64,000 nt of DNA from Aristolochia californica. Its lineage: Eukaryota; Streptophyta; Magnoliopsida; Piperales; Aristolochiaceae. Location: the NCBI GenBank assembly GCA_029961685.1, contig JARWKL010000006.1, forward strand, positions 7,322,748 to 7,386,747, read 5' to 3'. Each line of letters begins with the position of its first letter. Positions within the stretch are counted from its first letter, which is position 1. A program made the translations under genes and the position numbers. The notes below the pieces were generated by a model, which worked only from the letters and a program-made list of their open reading frames with translations, had not been told where the DNA came from and did no database searches. Below are positions 1-11,500 of this stretch, piece by piece.

Positions 1-8
1 TGCAAACA

Positions 9-680
9 ATGAAAGACAAGTTTCCGATTCCGTTAGCGAATGAGCTTCTGGATGAGTTACATGGGTCGTGGTTATTCACTAAACTCGACCTCCGTTCGGG
101 ATACGATCATGTCCGGATGTACCCCTCTGATATTGAGAAGATGGCGTTCCACACACATCATGGTCACTTTGAGTTCGTCATCATGCCTTTCGGGTTATCC
201 AATGCACCCTCCACACTTCAAGCTTTGATGAACGAGGTATTTAGCCCCTATCTTCAAAAAAAATTTCTTATGTTTTTCGATGATATTCTTATATATAGCA
301 AGTCGGTTGAGGAGCACTTGGCACACTTGAGGATTATTTTTGACTTGTTACGAGCACATCAGCTCTATTTAAAACATTCTAAGTGTTCTTTTGCGGCTTC
401 ACATGTAGCTTATCTAGGACACATTTTCTCACATGAGGGGGATACGGTGGATCCCGAGAAGATCCAAGTTATTCATGAGTGGCCGAAGCCACAATCTTGT
501 TCTGCATTACGGGGTTTTTTGGGTCTTGCGAGATACTACCGCAAATTTATTCACAACTATGGGCCGATGGCAACACCATTGACCAGTCTGCTCAAGAAAA
601 ATTCCTTTATTTGGAATGAGGAGGCCACCCAGTCATTTGCGGCACTAAAATCTGCTCTCGCATCCGCACCAATATTATAG
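9..680 (+). pseudogene. Gypsy reverse transcriptase (partial)
   Basis: The 223-residue frame carries the core of a Ty3-gypsy reverse transcriptase, which copies the element RNA into DNA in virus-like particles. Visible motifs are KDKFPIP, TKLDLRSGYDHVRM, MPFGLSNAPSTLQ and the catalytic box FFDDILIYS, followed by the thumb and connection segment (YLGHIFS, LRGFLGLARYYRKFI). Family members usually read YIDD or YVDD where this copy has FFDD, so both aspartates are kept. The first Met is internal; the true domain starts upstream of the window. The frame stops at TAG 678-680, where relatives usually have a Gln codon, as a single transition would produce. Confidence 0.92.
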
Positions 681-1100
681 CTTCCCAACTTTGACGAATT
701 ATTTGTGGTAGAGTAAGACGCTTCGGGCGTGGGCATTGGGGCGGTTTTACAATAGTTGGGCCATCCTATAGAGTATTTTAGCAGACAGTTGGCAGTCCGC
801 CATCACAAGCTGGCAGCCTATGAGCGAGAATTGATTGGGTTGGCCAAGGTGGTCCAACGTTGGAGGCCTTATCTATGGGGCCGGGCTTTTCTCATACGCA
901 CGAATCACTATAGCCTTAAATTCTTACTGGAACAGCGTTTGATGACGTCGCCACAGCAGCACTAGATCAATAAGTTGTTGGGGTTTGAATTCTCAGTGAA
1001 ATATCGTACGGGGAGATTGAATAAGGCGGCAGACGCCTTGTCGTGGTGTTTTGAGGATCAACAGTCGGTCTATTCGATCAACTAGCCGAGATTTCTCATC
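681..1100 (+). pseudogene. Gypsy RNase H domain with stops
   Basis: In the frame of the upstream RT, this stretch reads the gypsy RNase H domain, which removes the RNA strand during reverse transcription. DASGVGIGAVLQ, IEYFSRQL, YERELIGLAKVVQRWRPYLWG and the tail GRLNKAADALS are recognisable. In-frame stops occur near 714, 753 and 963 and again before the integrase. The longest open piece is 756-965. No insertion or deletion is needed to follow the frame. Confidence 0.88.
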
Positions 1101-1250
1101 CTAGACTTGGTGAGAGATGCACATGCCATTGACCCTACACTACAGGAACTGCATCAAAAGATTTTAAAAGGGACAATGAATTCGAAGTGGTCCATCCAGG
1201 ATTCACTTATTTATTAAAAGCAACGGCTTTTCCTTCCACCTGAGTCCAAG

Positions 1251-1922
1251 TTGATTCTAGCTATTCTCTCGGCCTACCATGACAGTACACACGAGGGGAT
1301 GCAGAAGACCTTGCACAGAATTCGAGTTGATTTTTTCTGGCAAGCCATGAATCCCTCTATTGCCACTTATGTGGGCAACTGTCAGGTCTACCAGAGTAAC
1401 AAAGCTGAGCACTTGAGTCCAGCCGGTCTTCTCCAGCCTCTGGCCCTTCCTACGCAAGTTTGGGCCTATATTTTGTTGGATTGTGTGGAAGGTCTACCCC
1501 TGTCCTCCGGTAAATCCGTACTTTTTGTGGTGGTTGATAGATTCTCCAAGTACGGACATTTTATACCATTGGCTCATCCTTATACAACAACACAGGTTGC
1601 TCAGACTTTCCTGGAGCAGATAGTCCGCTTACATGGCATTCCAGAATCCATTCTGAGTGACCGAGATGCAGTTTTCATGAGCACCTTTTGGCGGGAACTC
1701 TTTCGCTTGAGTGGGACTAAATTGAAGTTCTCCTCCGCCTATCATCCACAGACAAACGGACAGATAGAGGTGGTGAACCGCACCATCGAGATGTATCTAC
1801 GGTGCTTGGTGGGTGATTGTCTGCGGCAATGGGTTCAATTGCTTCTGTGGGACGAATACTGTTACAACACTTCGTTCCACTCTGCCTTGCAATCCACTCC
1901 TTTCCAGGTTATATATGGTTGA
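1251..1922 (+). pseudogene. Gypsy integrase, zinc-binding and catalytic core
   Basis: The 223-residue frame covers the H2C2 zinc-binding region (YHDSTHEG, then NCQVYQSNK) and the DDE core of a gypsy integrase, which inserts the cDNA into the genome. The acidic residues fall in LLDCVEGLP, SDRDAVF and QTNGQIEVVNR. In the zinc region the usual Cys-x2-Cys is Cys-x2-Tyr, so one metal ligand is lost. The frame ends at TGA 1920-1922, just where relatives continue with a G-rich PP or DPP segment. It belongs to the same decayed pol as the RT. Confidence 0.92.
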
Positions 1923-2291
1923 GATCCATCTCGCCTTCTCTCGTACAACCCAGGGTCCACCCGAGTGGACGCGATTGATCAGGCACTCATGGATCGGGAT
2001 CTGCTGCTACAGAATATCACATAACAGCTATGACGCGCCCAAGTTCGGATGAAGGATGTCTACGAAAAAGGCCACCGTGAGGTCTCTTTTGAGGTTGGGG
2101 ATTATGTGTGGCTACGGCTCCTGCCTACCGCCAGCAATCTCTTGCGGGACCTCCACAACATAAGCTCTCTCCCATATTTTTTGGGTCATTCCCCATTCTT
2201 CAACGTGTGGGACCAATCGCCTATCAGCTCAAATTACCGGACGGCCAAACTTCATGATGTGTTTCATGATCTCACCGCGTTCCGGCTCTAG
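1923..2291 (+). pseudogene. Gypsy integrase C-terminal tail
   Basis: Downstream of the integrase core, pieces in two frames recall the GPY/F-type integrase tail: FEVGDYVWLRLLP at about 2090 and, after small shifts, LHDVFHDLTAFRL ending at 2291. No chromodomain could be read with confidence. The tail ends abruptly at the boundary with the TRIM-like element. Confidence 0.7.
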
Positions 2292-2561
2292 TACTTAACC
2301 CCATGACCATTACAATACACCCCGCCCTCCCGAGCCGACGACCACGGCGGCCTTAACACGGCAACAGGGACCGGATCAGGAGCCCATACTCCCTTACGGC
2401 GCCCCACCAGGGGCGTGCGGTCCACCTACGCACGCGGGGACTCGAAGTCGGGATGTAGCGCCTGCTCTGATACCAAATGTTAAGCACCTAGCCAATACTA
2501 TCCAAAAGACAAACCCGATTAGGAGTGGAAGGCATAGGTACTTAACCCCATGACCGTAACA
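2292..2561 (-). mobile_element. TRIM-like miniature LTR retrotransposon
   Basis: Read on the minus strand, an 84-bp LTR (2561 to 2478) starts TGTTACGG and ends TTAACA. After a 2-nt spacer comes TGGTATCAGAGC, the initiator-Met tRNA primer site (2475 to 2464). A non-coding GC-rich interior of about 150 bp ends in a purine-rich tract, and the beginning of a second LTR follows (2317 to 2292). Eighteen bases, 2292-2309 and 2538-2555, are identical between the two LTR starts. The second LTR is cut off where gypsy sequence begins. There is no coding capacity. TRIMs usually have LTRs of 100 bp or more, so this one is small. Confidence 0.7.
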
Positions 2562-3940
2562 ACTGCATCAACAATAGCTATTCCAAGAGGAGGGTCACAC
2601 TTGCTCCATGTGCCTCTAAATACCAATGCACCCGTTTCCTCATCCATAGCATATTTCTACTCAGGCAAAACCATAGCATCCTGCACTGAACGAGGAATAA
2701 AAGACAAGGACAATGACATAGCAAAGGATTTGTATGAATAGAACAAGAAATAAAAGAATACATAGTGAGAAATAGGAAAAGAAGTACATGACCTTTTACC
2801 TTTCCAAAGACGGATATGAACATTCAAGTTTGAGGCAGTAGGATCTGTAGCAAAGAACAACATGGTTGGTCATGAGAAGAGAGTTGGATAGACTACTAGT
2901 GTTGATATTGGCAATAGACGATGTGAACATCTATTATACACCTGAGTGGTGAAGTGGGACCTATGGAAAGTGCATCTATAATAGCAATAGGAATTGTGTT
3001 ATCTATATAAAGTTCAAACTAAGATTCTGTAGAAGATGTAAAATATGGAGTAGACTCAAAAAATGTGACATTAGAATAAATATGTTTTCTTTTTAATTGG
3101 ATCATAACACTCATATCTCTTCTAATTATGTGAACCCTAGAAGATACATTTGATAGCACAAAGAGACAACTTACCCATAGAAGGACTAAAAGAATAGACA
3201 AAACAAGTAGATCCAAATATCTGAGGAACAACATCAAACAATTTAAATTCTGGTTTTAAATTTTGAATTGAATTTTTTCCTTGCACAACAAATGATGGCA
3301 TTCAATTAATAAAAAAAATGGACATCAACATTGCATCTCCCCAATATGATTTAGGAACATTCATATGAAATAATAAAGTATGAGTTACTTCAAAGAGATG
3401 TTGATTTTTATGGTCAACAACCTCATTTTGTTAGAAAGTAATACACACATGAAGTCGAATGAATAATTTCATGCAAGGCAAAAAAAATAAAAAATTGTTG
3501 GTTGAGGAACTCAAGTCCATTATCAATATGAACACACTAAGGCGTGCATCAAAATAATTTTTTATTCCATTAAAGACTTTACAAATACATGAAAGACTTC
3601 AAATTTTTCTCGTAAAAGGTGCAACCAAGTCACCCAACTGAAGTCATCGATGGATAGAAAGTACTTACCAAATGGACTTGGGACTCTACATGGTTCTCAT
3701 ACATCAAAACAAATTAATTCAAAAAAGACAAGAATTACGACTAAAAATGACTTGGAGACTAGATCTATGATGTTTTCCCACTTGACATGACTCACACTCA
3801 AAAGAAACATCAGCAAGTAAAGATGGAAAGTATTGACTGGGTTTTCTGGTGATGGATGCCCCAACCTCAAGTGCCATAAAAAAGGTTAATTTTTTATAGA
3901 TAGTGCCACAATTGTGGAAGTAGATACACCATCCAGCACA
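2562..3940 (-). pseudogene. Ty1-copia pol fragment: integrase to RT start
   Basis: The minus strand reads, from right to left, the GAG-pre-integrase and zinc region (LWHLRLGHPSPENP, then a CxxC near 3790), the integrase core (DDFSWVTWLHLLREKFEVF, then VDHKNQHLFEVTHTLLFHMN and PKSYWGDAM), the segment FDVVPQIFGSTCFVYSF, and the linker to RT (KGKRSC, PRSVQDAMV, AMDEETGAL). The RT body and RNase H are missing; the fragment stops where the TRIM-like element sits. Many stops and frameshifts are present. Integrase before RT identifies copia rather than gypsy. Confidence 0.87.
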
Positions 3941-3959
3941 TTGATGAATTTAGGACCCT

Positions 3960-4475
3960 TTACTAAAAACTAGAGCAAGGTGAGAGAGGGACAAAGAAAA
4001 AAGAACAGAGAGAGAGCTCTCAGGTAGAGAGAAGATAAGAGAAAAAAACAGGGATAAGAGTTTAGGCTAAAGAGGAAGGCTTCATGAGATGAGGAGTGGA
4101 GAACTACTTCTTTCTTATTATAATTCGAGTACAAGCACCTCTATTTGTAGTAGAGGAAAGTAGTAGAGTCCCAATACAATTAAACTATTATTCTCCTAAT
4201 TACACCCAAACTATAACTCTTAAAGATAAGTCTATCATAATTAAATAACTCAATATAATTAGAAGACTAACATAACTCAAATTCAAACTCTTCTATGATG
4301 CACATGATTCTATGATAAGGATTTCAACTCGTGGTTATCATGGTGGGTCCCACTTGATCTTCCAACTCATGTGATAAGGATGCCAACTCGTGGTTATCAT
4401 TATGGGTCCTATTTGATCTTTAAATCTTCCAACCCATGCCATATCACGTTCTCATGGTGGTCCCACATTGTAACA
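3960..4475 (-). mobile_element. LTR of the copia fragment (5' LTR, minus)
   Basis: On the minus strand the segment starts TGTTACAATG at 4475 and contains a leader-like stretch shared with other LTRs in the window: a TTATCTTTAAG, TTTGGGTGTAATT, then a TATA-like box followed by a pyrimidine-rich zone. It abuts the integrase fragment directly, so gag and primer site are deleted. The inner end is not sharply defined. It matches the LTRs of the non-autonomous elements near 24, 27, 48, 50, 53 and 54 kb by eye. Confidence 0.65.
4314..4431. repeat. 59-bp tandem duplication inside the LTR
   Basis: GATAAGGA followed by CAACTCGTGGTTATCAT occurs at 4314 and again at 4373, a 59-bp shift, with a few substitutions between the copies. 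Confidence 0.75.
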
Positions 4476-5640
4476 CACATAAAGCCCGTCTTTCTCGCAT
4501 CCTAGAACAAACATGATATAGGAGAAAAAGTTACAAAAAAATGTAGGGATTTAACTTTCCTTTTGGTATTTTGGTACATATGTACATATCAAGACCAATT
4601 CACATAATTCGAATCATTCAATTTGATTGAAGTAATCTGAATAGTACTTGAATCCTTACCCCAAATGCCTTAGAATGTCTAATGCAGCAATTTGCGTGCT
4701 TGATTTTGTCATTTAGAATCTTAAAAATACTCCAACAAGCATACAAAACTGATGCGGGGAACCACCAAACTCAATTTGAGAACACTTCAAAATTTTCAAA
4801 ATTAAGGCATGTGCCCACACTTCCAATTAGGGGTACACCTTTCTCAAAGCTCACACAAAAAAAAAATCAACATAGCATATTAATCACTTTTAGCATGATG
4901 ATGTAGGCGTAGTTAAGATTATGTAGGTAGTTAGGGAAGAAAAAGTATCATCGAAGTCCCCTAGGGACAATTGGGCATTATAACTACTTAAGTAGCAACA
5001 CTACCTACCAACCAAAGGAGGTTATGGCAGTAGAAAAAAGAAAAATTGAGATTTGCCCTACCATAGAAGAGATCAACTTGAGTTATTCCTTTAGGGTTTA
5101 TAGATTTGTGAGAGAGACAAAATCTGCAGTAAAAGCCCCTTAAATCCAAATCCATTGCTCTAAAACCATGATAAAATGCAAAAAAGGATGAAGATATGAA
5201 AACAGAAGAGAAGAATAAGCAAGGGGAAGGGTTTCTGAGAAGTAGCACAAAAGGTTGCATGATCAGTATCGAGATTGATCCCTATTATATTCACTTAAGT
5301 GAAGTTATAACAAAAAGGACATAAATGCCCCTTAAGTACAAACACTACACCTCTCTCTATACAACTCTGATTTTAACACATGACATGAAAACTATCATAG
5401 TGGTATAATATGTCACTTATCATGGACAAATGATCAAATTATCCTTGCCTATGTAATTTAATAACAATTTACATAAATCACCAGTTGTGTTTTACGAGAG
5501 CTATATAGGACATTTGAATCCAAAACTGTGTTCCCAGAAACAGGTTATCCTCGTGGATCCTCTTCCAAACCAAGCAATTCATCCTTCCATAACATGAATA
5601 AAATAAAGTTTAAAAGTGAATCTTAGGTGTTGTTAGTGCA
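4476..5640. other. Intergenic, no recognised feature
   Basis: Short open frames here (4682-4906 plus, 4988-5260 minus) show no family motifs and are typical of chance. Nothing else is recognised. Confidence 0.6.
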
Positions 5641-6790
5641 TGATGAGTGAAATTGAATACACTTGCACTAGCCCAAAAGCCTTAATGTGTGCCACTTAAA
5701 AAGAGTGAAAGTGAGTTACCTTTGTAATTCAATTTCACTCACTCTTAAGTAAAATGACTGAAAGTGAAATCCGATGCCTCACCCTCTGATTTAATTTTCA
5801 CTCTCGCTCTCGACTCCCTTGCCTCCCATTCTCCCGCTTCCTCTCACTCTTTTTTTCTCTCACCCTTCTCCTCTCTACCCATGCTCCGATGCTCTCCTAT
5901 TGTTGGCCTTTCACCCTTTAACTTTTTACGAAGAAAATATATGAATTATGTATTTTTTTAATATATTTTTATATAATAAAATATCATATTTATTTATTTA
6001 TATAAATTTATTATTTTAATATTGTATTTTGATTACTAACTTAAGAGTGAGAATTTAGATATTTTAAAGACATTATAAGAGGAAACATTTTTGTTTAGGT
6101 ATTTCATTTTTTATACAATTAATTTAATATTTTAAATTTTATTTATTTATTTATAAATTTAGAGAAGTCTAAAATCTATCTTATTTTATTAATAAAAAAT
6201 TAAATAAAACCATCTTAAAAGTTAAATCTATCAAAGTATTTTATATAATAAAATACCCTCTTTATTTATTTAAATAAAATTATGAATTTCAAGATTATAT
6301 TTAATTATTAATTTAAGAGTGAGAATTTAGATATTGTAAAAGTAACAATTTTAATACCCTATTTATTTATTTATATAAATTCATGACTTTTAATATTATA
6401 TTTAATTACTAATTTAAGAGAGAATTTAGATATTTTAAAAGTAATAATTTGATTAAGCATCTAGACATTATAAAAAGTAAACATTTTTGTTAGTATTATA
6501 TTTTTTATATTTTATTAAATTAATTTTTTTCTACTTATTTATCCTATTTTATTAATAAAAAAGTCAAATAAAACTATCTTACTAACGTTAAATCTATTAG
6601 AGTACTTTATTAAATAAACTCATTCTCCACTATCTACTACTTTTTTTATTGTGCATACTAATACGAGAAAATACTTTACACAGTATTTTCTATTGTGCAC
6701 ACTAACATAAAAAAGTAATTCACTTTTATTTTCACTTTCATTAGGGCATTCACTTTCACTTTCCATTTTACTTTGAAAATACATACTGTT
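5641..6790. repeat. AT-rich block with degenerate internal repeats
   Basis: Three related copies of a sequence with TTTAAGAGTGAGAATTTAGAT begin near 6040, 6310 and 6407, each preceded by a stretch like TAATAAAATA-TTTATTTATTT. The outer parts (about 5650-5760 and 6700-6780) are both rich in AGTGAAAGTGA or its complement, which could be the worn ends of a DNA transposon or MITE, but no clean terminal repeat or target duplication was found. Confidence 0.45.
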
Positions 6791-8411
6791 ACTTTATATG
6801 AAGTAATTGACTTATTCCTCTTATGTAAGGACAGAACGTAATAAGTATGTGGCAATAAAAAATCTAATCTTCAATGCATTTCAAAAGAGAAATAAAAATA
6901 CAGTAGAGATTTAGCTTTCGGAAGTACCAAAAGGAAGCAAAGTACATCATGTAAATCAAACATGAAAGTTCCAAAAATGGGACCCGATGTAGTTTGAAAA
7001 ATCATCCACTTGAATGGTCAAAATTTCCTTCATTTGCCCGATCAAGAGCACACGGAACAACAAGAAATTCTGTCACAACCAACACAGTCGTTGAGTTAAC
7101 CACCAACGGCTACAAATTCAAAGCAGCATTTCGACAGACACGTCCTGGGCAAAATCTCCTCACTCCTAAACTCATCCAATTACCGAAAATGGTCAAATCT
7201 CTCGTAAAACAGTAAGCAACCACGTGTTTCTATGAAGAACAAGGAAAGTTTTTCCGACAAAACAAGATAACAGTTAAAGAAACCAATGAATTCGACTCAT
7301 CCTCATTCGCGCAAACACATAACACGTTGTCTAGAAAGCACCAATGAAGAGAATCAGACAGTGTCTTAGGAATTTGTGCAAACAGATGGCATGGAGGTAG
7401 AAAGTAACGACACTGCCCACAGAGACTCGTCAAAGGGAAGATGAACTCGACGCGATCCGAAAGGAATAATGTGAATTTACAGTGTGTTTTTTAAAGAATA
7501 AATGTACAGGGAAGGCGGTGCTCGACATCTGTCTTTTCCTTCCGGTCGGCTGAGCGCAGTTCAGGATCTCTCGCTCTGCCTCTCGAATTTCTGGAAGGGA
7601 CTGAAAACTTCTGACAGTCTTCTTTACTCGGTGAACAGAGAAACAAGACGACAGAGAGAAGAGGAAGGGGGATTTGGCAGGCCGCTGGGGGCCATTCTTC
7701 TTTTGAAAATCAAGCGATTACCACTAATGGTTTTAATTATGCTAACTAAACACTTACTTTTAAAAAACAAACTTGAATGATCTACAAGAAGTTCAAGACA
7801 GGTTTTTGAAGATTCAAGTTACCAAAGTAAAAACCCTGGAGCTAAATATGGAAGAAACTTTTCGAGCTTGCAAAAAGTCATTGCATGTTAAGGTCACATT
7901 TTCCACTTAAAACCTCTATTTATCTTCTTAGTCCCAAGTTTTTATGGGCCTTCATGTATGTGCTACATTGAACTCAATTAAATCCCATTTAAATACCACG
8001 ATTGCTAGTGAAATCTTAAACAAGTTTGCTTCAGTGCCAATTAGGCAAATATTGGCTAAACTGCGTAAGAAAGCTTACGTGCGGCAAAAAGAAAATGTTA
8101 ACACGCAATTCACCCCCTCTTCAGTGTGGTACCTAGGCCAACATTTCCTAAGTTTTTCAGTGTTTATCAGAAAAGTACTTGGTGGTAATTATCGTTAAGT
8201 TTTTCCACTAGTACTGGTAAATTTGTGCCAGATATGAAAAGAAAATCCAGACCTTTTAATCAGCAAGTTACCGTTTGAAATAACATCCCTATAATACAGC
8301 ATGTGCTTAATCAAAAGAAATGAATCCTCTCCTCAGAATGAGAAAATCAAAACCCCTTAACACCCTCGTTAAAACAAAATGGTAACAGAAACGACCCAAT
8401 CGCTATCAGTA
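6791..8411. other. 3' flank and 3' UTR region of the CBE1-like gene
   Basis: The gene's stop codon is at 8412-8414, so the 3' UTR runs leftwards into this region, probably a few hundred bases. A clear AATAAA polyadenylation signal was not found close by. Region 7000-7780 is less AT-rich and looks single-copy; it may be the edge of a neighbouring gene's promoter or UTR, but no coding exon could be supported. Confidence 0.4.
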
Positions 8412-8557
8412 TCATCTGTACCTGAAACCCATATCAAGCTCCGGCGTAATATACAACCCAGGGGCCTGACCAGCACCAACTGGGAGAATTTGTTGTTTTG
8501 TGTTGGCTCTTGACTCCATTTCTAGCCATTCCAGTGACTCCGGGTGATTTATTTGCC
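8412..8557 (-). CDS. CBE1: CBE1-like coding exon 10 (stop codon)
   Basis: Acceptor TGGTTGCAG, then [20 protein letters not shown] and the terminus ELDMGFRYR followed by TGA at 8414-8412. The sequence AG-GTACAG inside the last codons resembles a donor, but reading through gives the compact terminus. Confidence 0.87.
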
Positions 8558-11500
8558 CTGCAACCAATAAAACAATTTAGGGGAGGTAAGCAGCACAATT
8601 ACCATGTGCAATGGAAGTTTACTTTCTAAGGTTGGCTGCATCAGTAAGATAGCACAGACTACAAGTGACAAAAACCCACATCAAGCACTCGAGACGCATA
8701 AAAACACAAAAGTGATGCGTCATCCATGTGAATGCTCAATCCAACAATATCTAAATCTTTACATATGGGATTCACCAATTCATGCACATCCAGACAAATA
8801 TATTTTTCTAATGTTGATTAAACAAGCACACCACAAACATTACATCAATAGTCCTTTTTTTTCTAACTAACACATAAAATACTTTCAGCAAAAGCAGGAT
8901 GGTTACTTGATTTGCCATTTGATGCTCTTGTTGACACGCACTTGTCCAAGCGAAGGAAGCTTAAATTGGAAAGACCATTGGGCCAGATACTGTATGTATT
9001 TTTTTACTGTTTATCTTGTTATTCAACATTTTCTCTGTACAATCTCTTCAGAAACAATATAGGACGAATCTTATACCTACTGTTAAGGCTAGGAAGGAGA
9101 AGAATTTGAAAAATTCTAGACCCAAATTTAAGCAATTTCCTCAATAGTGAGGCCCAATCAACAAAAGGTAAGTATGAAAATTTCTCTGATGGATCCACCA
9201 CCTGAAAGAGATTCATACACTCTTGGGTCGCATATCTCGTTATTGTTTTGAGTATGAATTCTGAAATCTGCAAAGCAAATGACACGATAAAGAATAATAG
9301 TGTAAAGAAACAGAAAATTGAAGACTAGTACAGAAGCAAAAAAATGACTCACATTAGGGTGAAAACAGTGAGAGCGAAAGAGTGAGAGATAATTAGTCAA
9401 ACTAGGAGTTGACCTCACTTTTAGACAGAAAATTAAAACTTTGTTCTATTTCACCTGCTAAATTCAAAATAAGTCTTCCAATTTTGATCTTACATGATAA
9501 GTATACGCAGTAAAATAGTCAATGAACAAACTCCAAACTGCAAAGTCTATAACAAATTCAAGGGATATACTCTTTCACAGAAAACATTAAAATCATTCTG
9601 CATCTATTTCTCCCACATCAATTTATTTTCCTGCTTTCCCAATCAAATAGCCATCCAGCCAACTATGGTAACTTCAATGAACGAGAGAAACACTTACTTC
9701 ATGTTCTTTTTCTGGGCCCTAAATTGAAATTGAATAAGAACTTGACAACAGAACCTACCTACCACCTACCTACCTTTAGGTCTGGGTCTCACTATGACCA
9801 GAGCACAATTCAGAACACAAGCATCACAAAAATAGATAATTCAAGCAACAAAATGAATCAAGTAACATGGGCCCGAAATTCAAGAATCATGGCTTATGAT
9901 GCAGTTCAAAAACACAGTCGTTGACAGTCCTAGTCATCTGAGTATGCCGTTTTCAGATGGACAGCCAAGAAAGAAGTTTCAAGATCATGACCAAAACACA
10001 ATCAGAGGTAGGGTGAAAGAAGCTCTCTTATTCTTTTCTGCTCCCCTCTTCTTAATAACCTTATCACTTTTCTTTGAATAAAAAATTAAAAGAGAAAAAT
10101 GTTGTGACTAAATTACAAGCATATGAGGCCCTGCAAATTCAAACTGAGAGATTTACCTGGTACCATCATTCCACTGTCAGCAAAATTAGGCTGCCGGTGG
10201 TTCAAACCAAAACCTCGCAGTGGGCCCAGGTCTTGTGTAATATGACCACCCACGTGACTGATTGGTGGAGATAAAGGTACACCTCTTGGCAATCCTTGGA
10301 GCATGTGAGATGGTGGAAAATTTTCATGTAAAGATCGCATCTGCTGCATTACTGGATGAGGAGGAGGATCAAATCTGGGGCCCCCAGGAATGCTAAAAGG
10401 ATGGGGATGATGGGGGATGTTTTCTGCACCAATCACCTGGGGGTTCCTATGGGTCTGTTGATCTACTGTCTGGGAAAAAGGCCTTGCATTGTGATGATTA
10501 ATCTGATGATGAGAAAATGGTGGAGAAGAAGGTCGGCCATGTGACTGCTGGAATGGAAGCTCAGGATTTACAGGTTCGTAAGCACCATGGAAAACAGGAA
10601 GACCACCATCCACAGCAGGCACCTTTGACCTTTCACCCTTAATTATAGCATTCAAAGTGGTCAGCTTATCAACAATCTCAACTGACGCCTTAGACGCTAA
10701 GAAATCCCGAGTCTTAGAGGTTACAAGCTGCACAGCATCACCACCCATAGTGATCAAACTCTCTTCTTCTGGTAGTTGCAGTTCCATGGCCCCGTCAATT
10801 CTCTCTTCAAAACCCACACTGCTCAGGTTTGATCTATCAATTCGAGGATTATCAAACGCTAACCATTCCCCCTTAAAGACATCTGATTTTGTGTCAGTAT
10901 GGTTAAAGGGCATTAGATTAATTTGAGGGTTAATTTTGCCAGGGCCACAATTACCAACTGTAATGCCCATTGCAGTCGTTCCTCTCTGTGCTGATACAGG
11001 GGCTCCCACCAACTGCAGCTCCTTCATGAAAACTGAACCAAATAGTGTCTCAAGAGTAAGTGTTTTCTCAGCACTATGAATCTCCTCAATCTTTCCCAAA
11101 TTTGCACCATTATTATCAGTTGTCCCCACATCAGAACTTGGAGCTAGTGCTGATTCTTTCAATCGAGCACCTTTTTGTAGCAGAGAAAGAAGATGTTGGG
11201 AAGCACCATTGTCCACTACATCTGATGGAGGTTCAGCATCTGAGACATCCCATGAACCACCTTGGACCAAATTCTGCATACTGCTTTCACTTGCCTCCGC
11301 CAAGATGACCTGTTCAAGGTCTTCACATGTAAGCACAGTTGAGTTTGCTTGTGATGTTACACTTTTATGTGGTTCTACAAGCATCTGAGAAACTTGGCCC
11401 TTTTCAAACAAAACAGAAGCGGGGAGGTGCTCCGCAGCTGTTTTGTCAGAAGCTTTAGAAACTCGAAGTGCACCTTTCTCACTAATCAGTGAAAGTAGAT

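Larger units (their letters stand above)
1..2291 (+). mobile_element. Ty3-gypsy retrotransposon pol remnant (chromovirus-like)
   Basis: Reverse transcriptase, RNase H and integrase follow one another on the plus strand in a single reading frame, the normal Ty3-gypsy order. The element runs off the left edge: the RT already lacks its first part, and gag, protease and the 5' LTR are outside the window. No 3' LTR follows; the pol end is fused at 2291-2292 to a small TRIM-like element. Several in-frame stops, but no frameshift up to about 1920, indicate decay mainly by point mutation. It cannot be active. Confidence 0.93.

Noticed and set aside
5641..6790. Definite MITE or Mutator-like element
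   Set aside because: The ends show only loose similarity and no target duplication could be found.
7502..7780. 92-residue plus-strand frame as a possible gene
   Set aside because: No splice partner or motif; could be UTR or promoter sequence of a neighbour, but nothing supports coding.
10657..11308. Plus-strand frames overlapping the large coding exon
   Set aside because: They are shadows of the CBE1-like exon on the minus strand, which is fixed by splice sites and phase.
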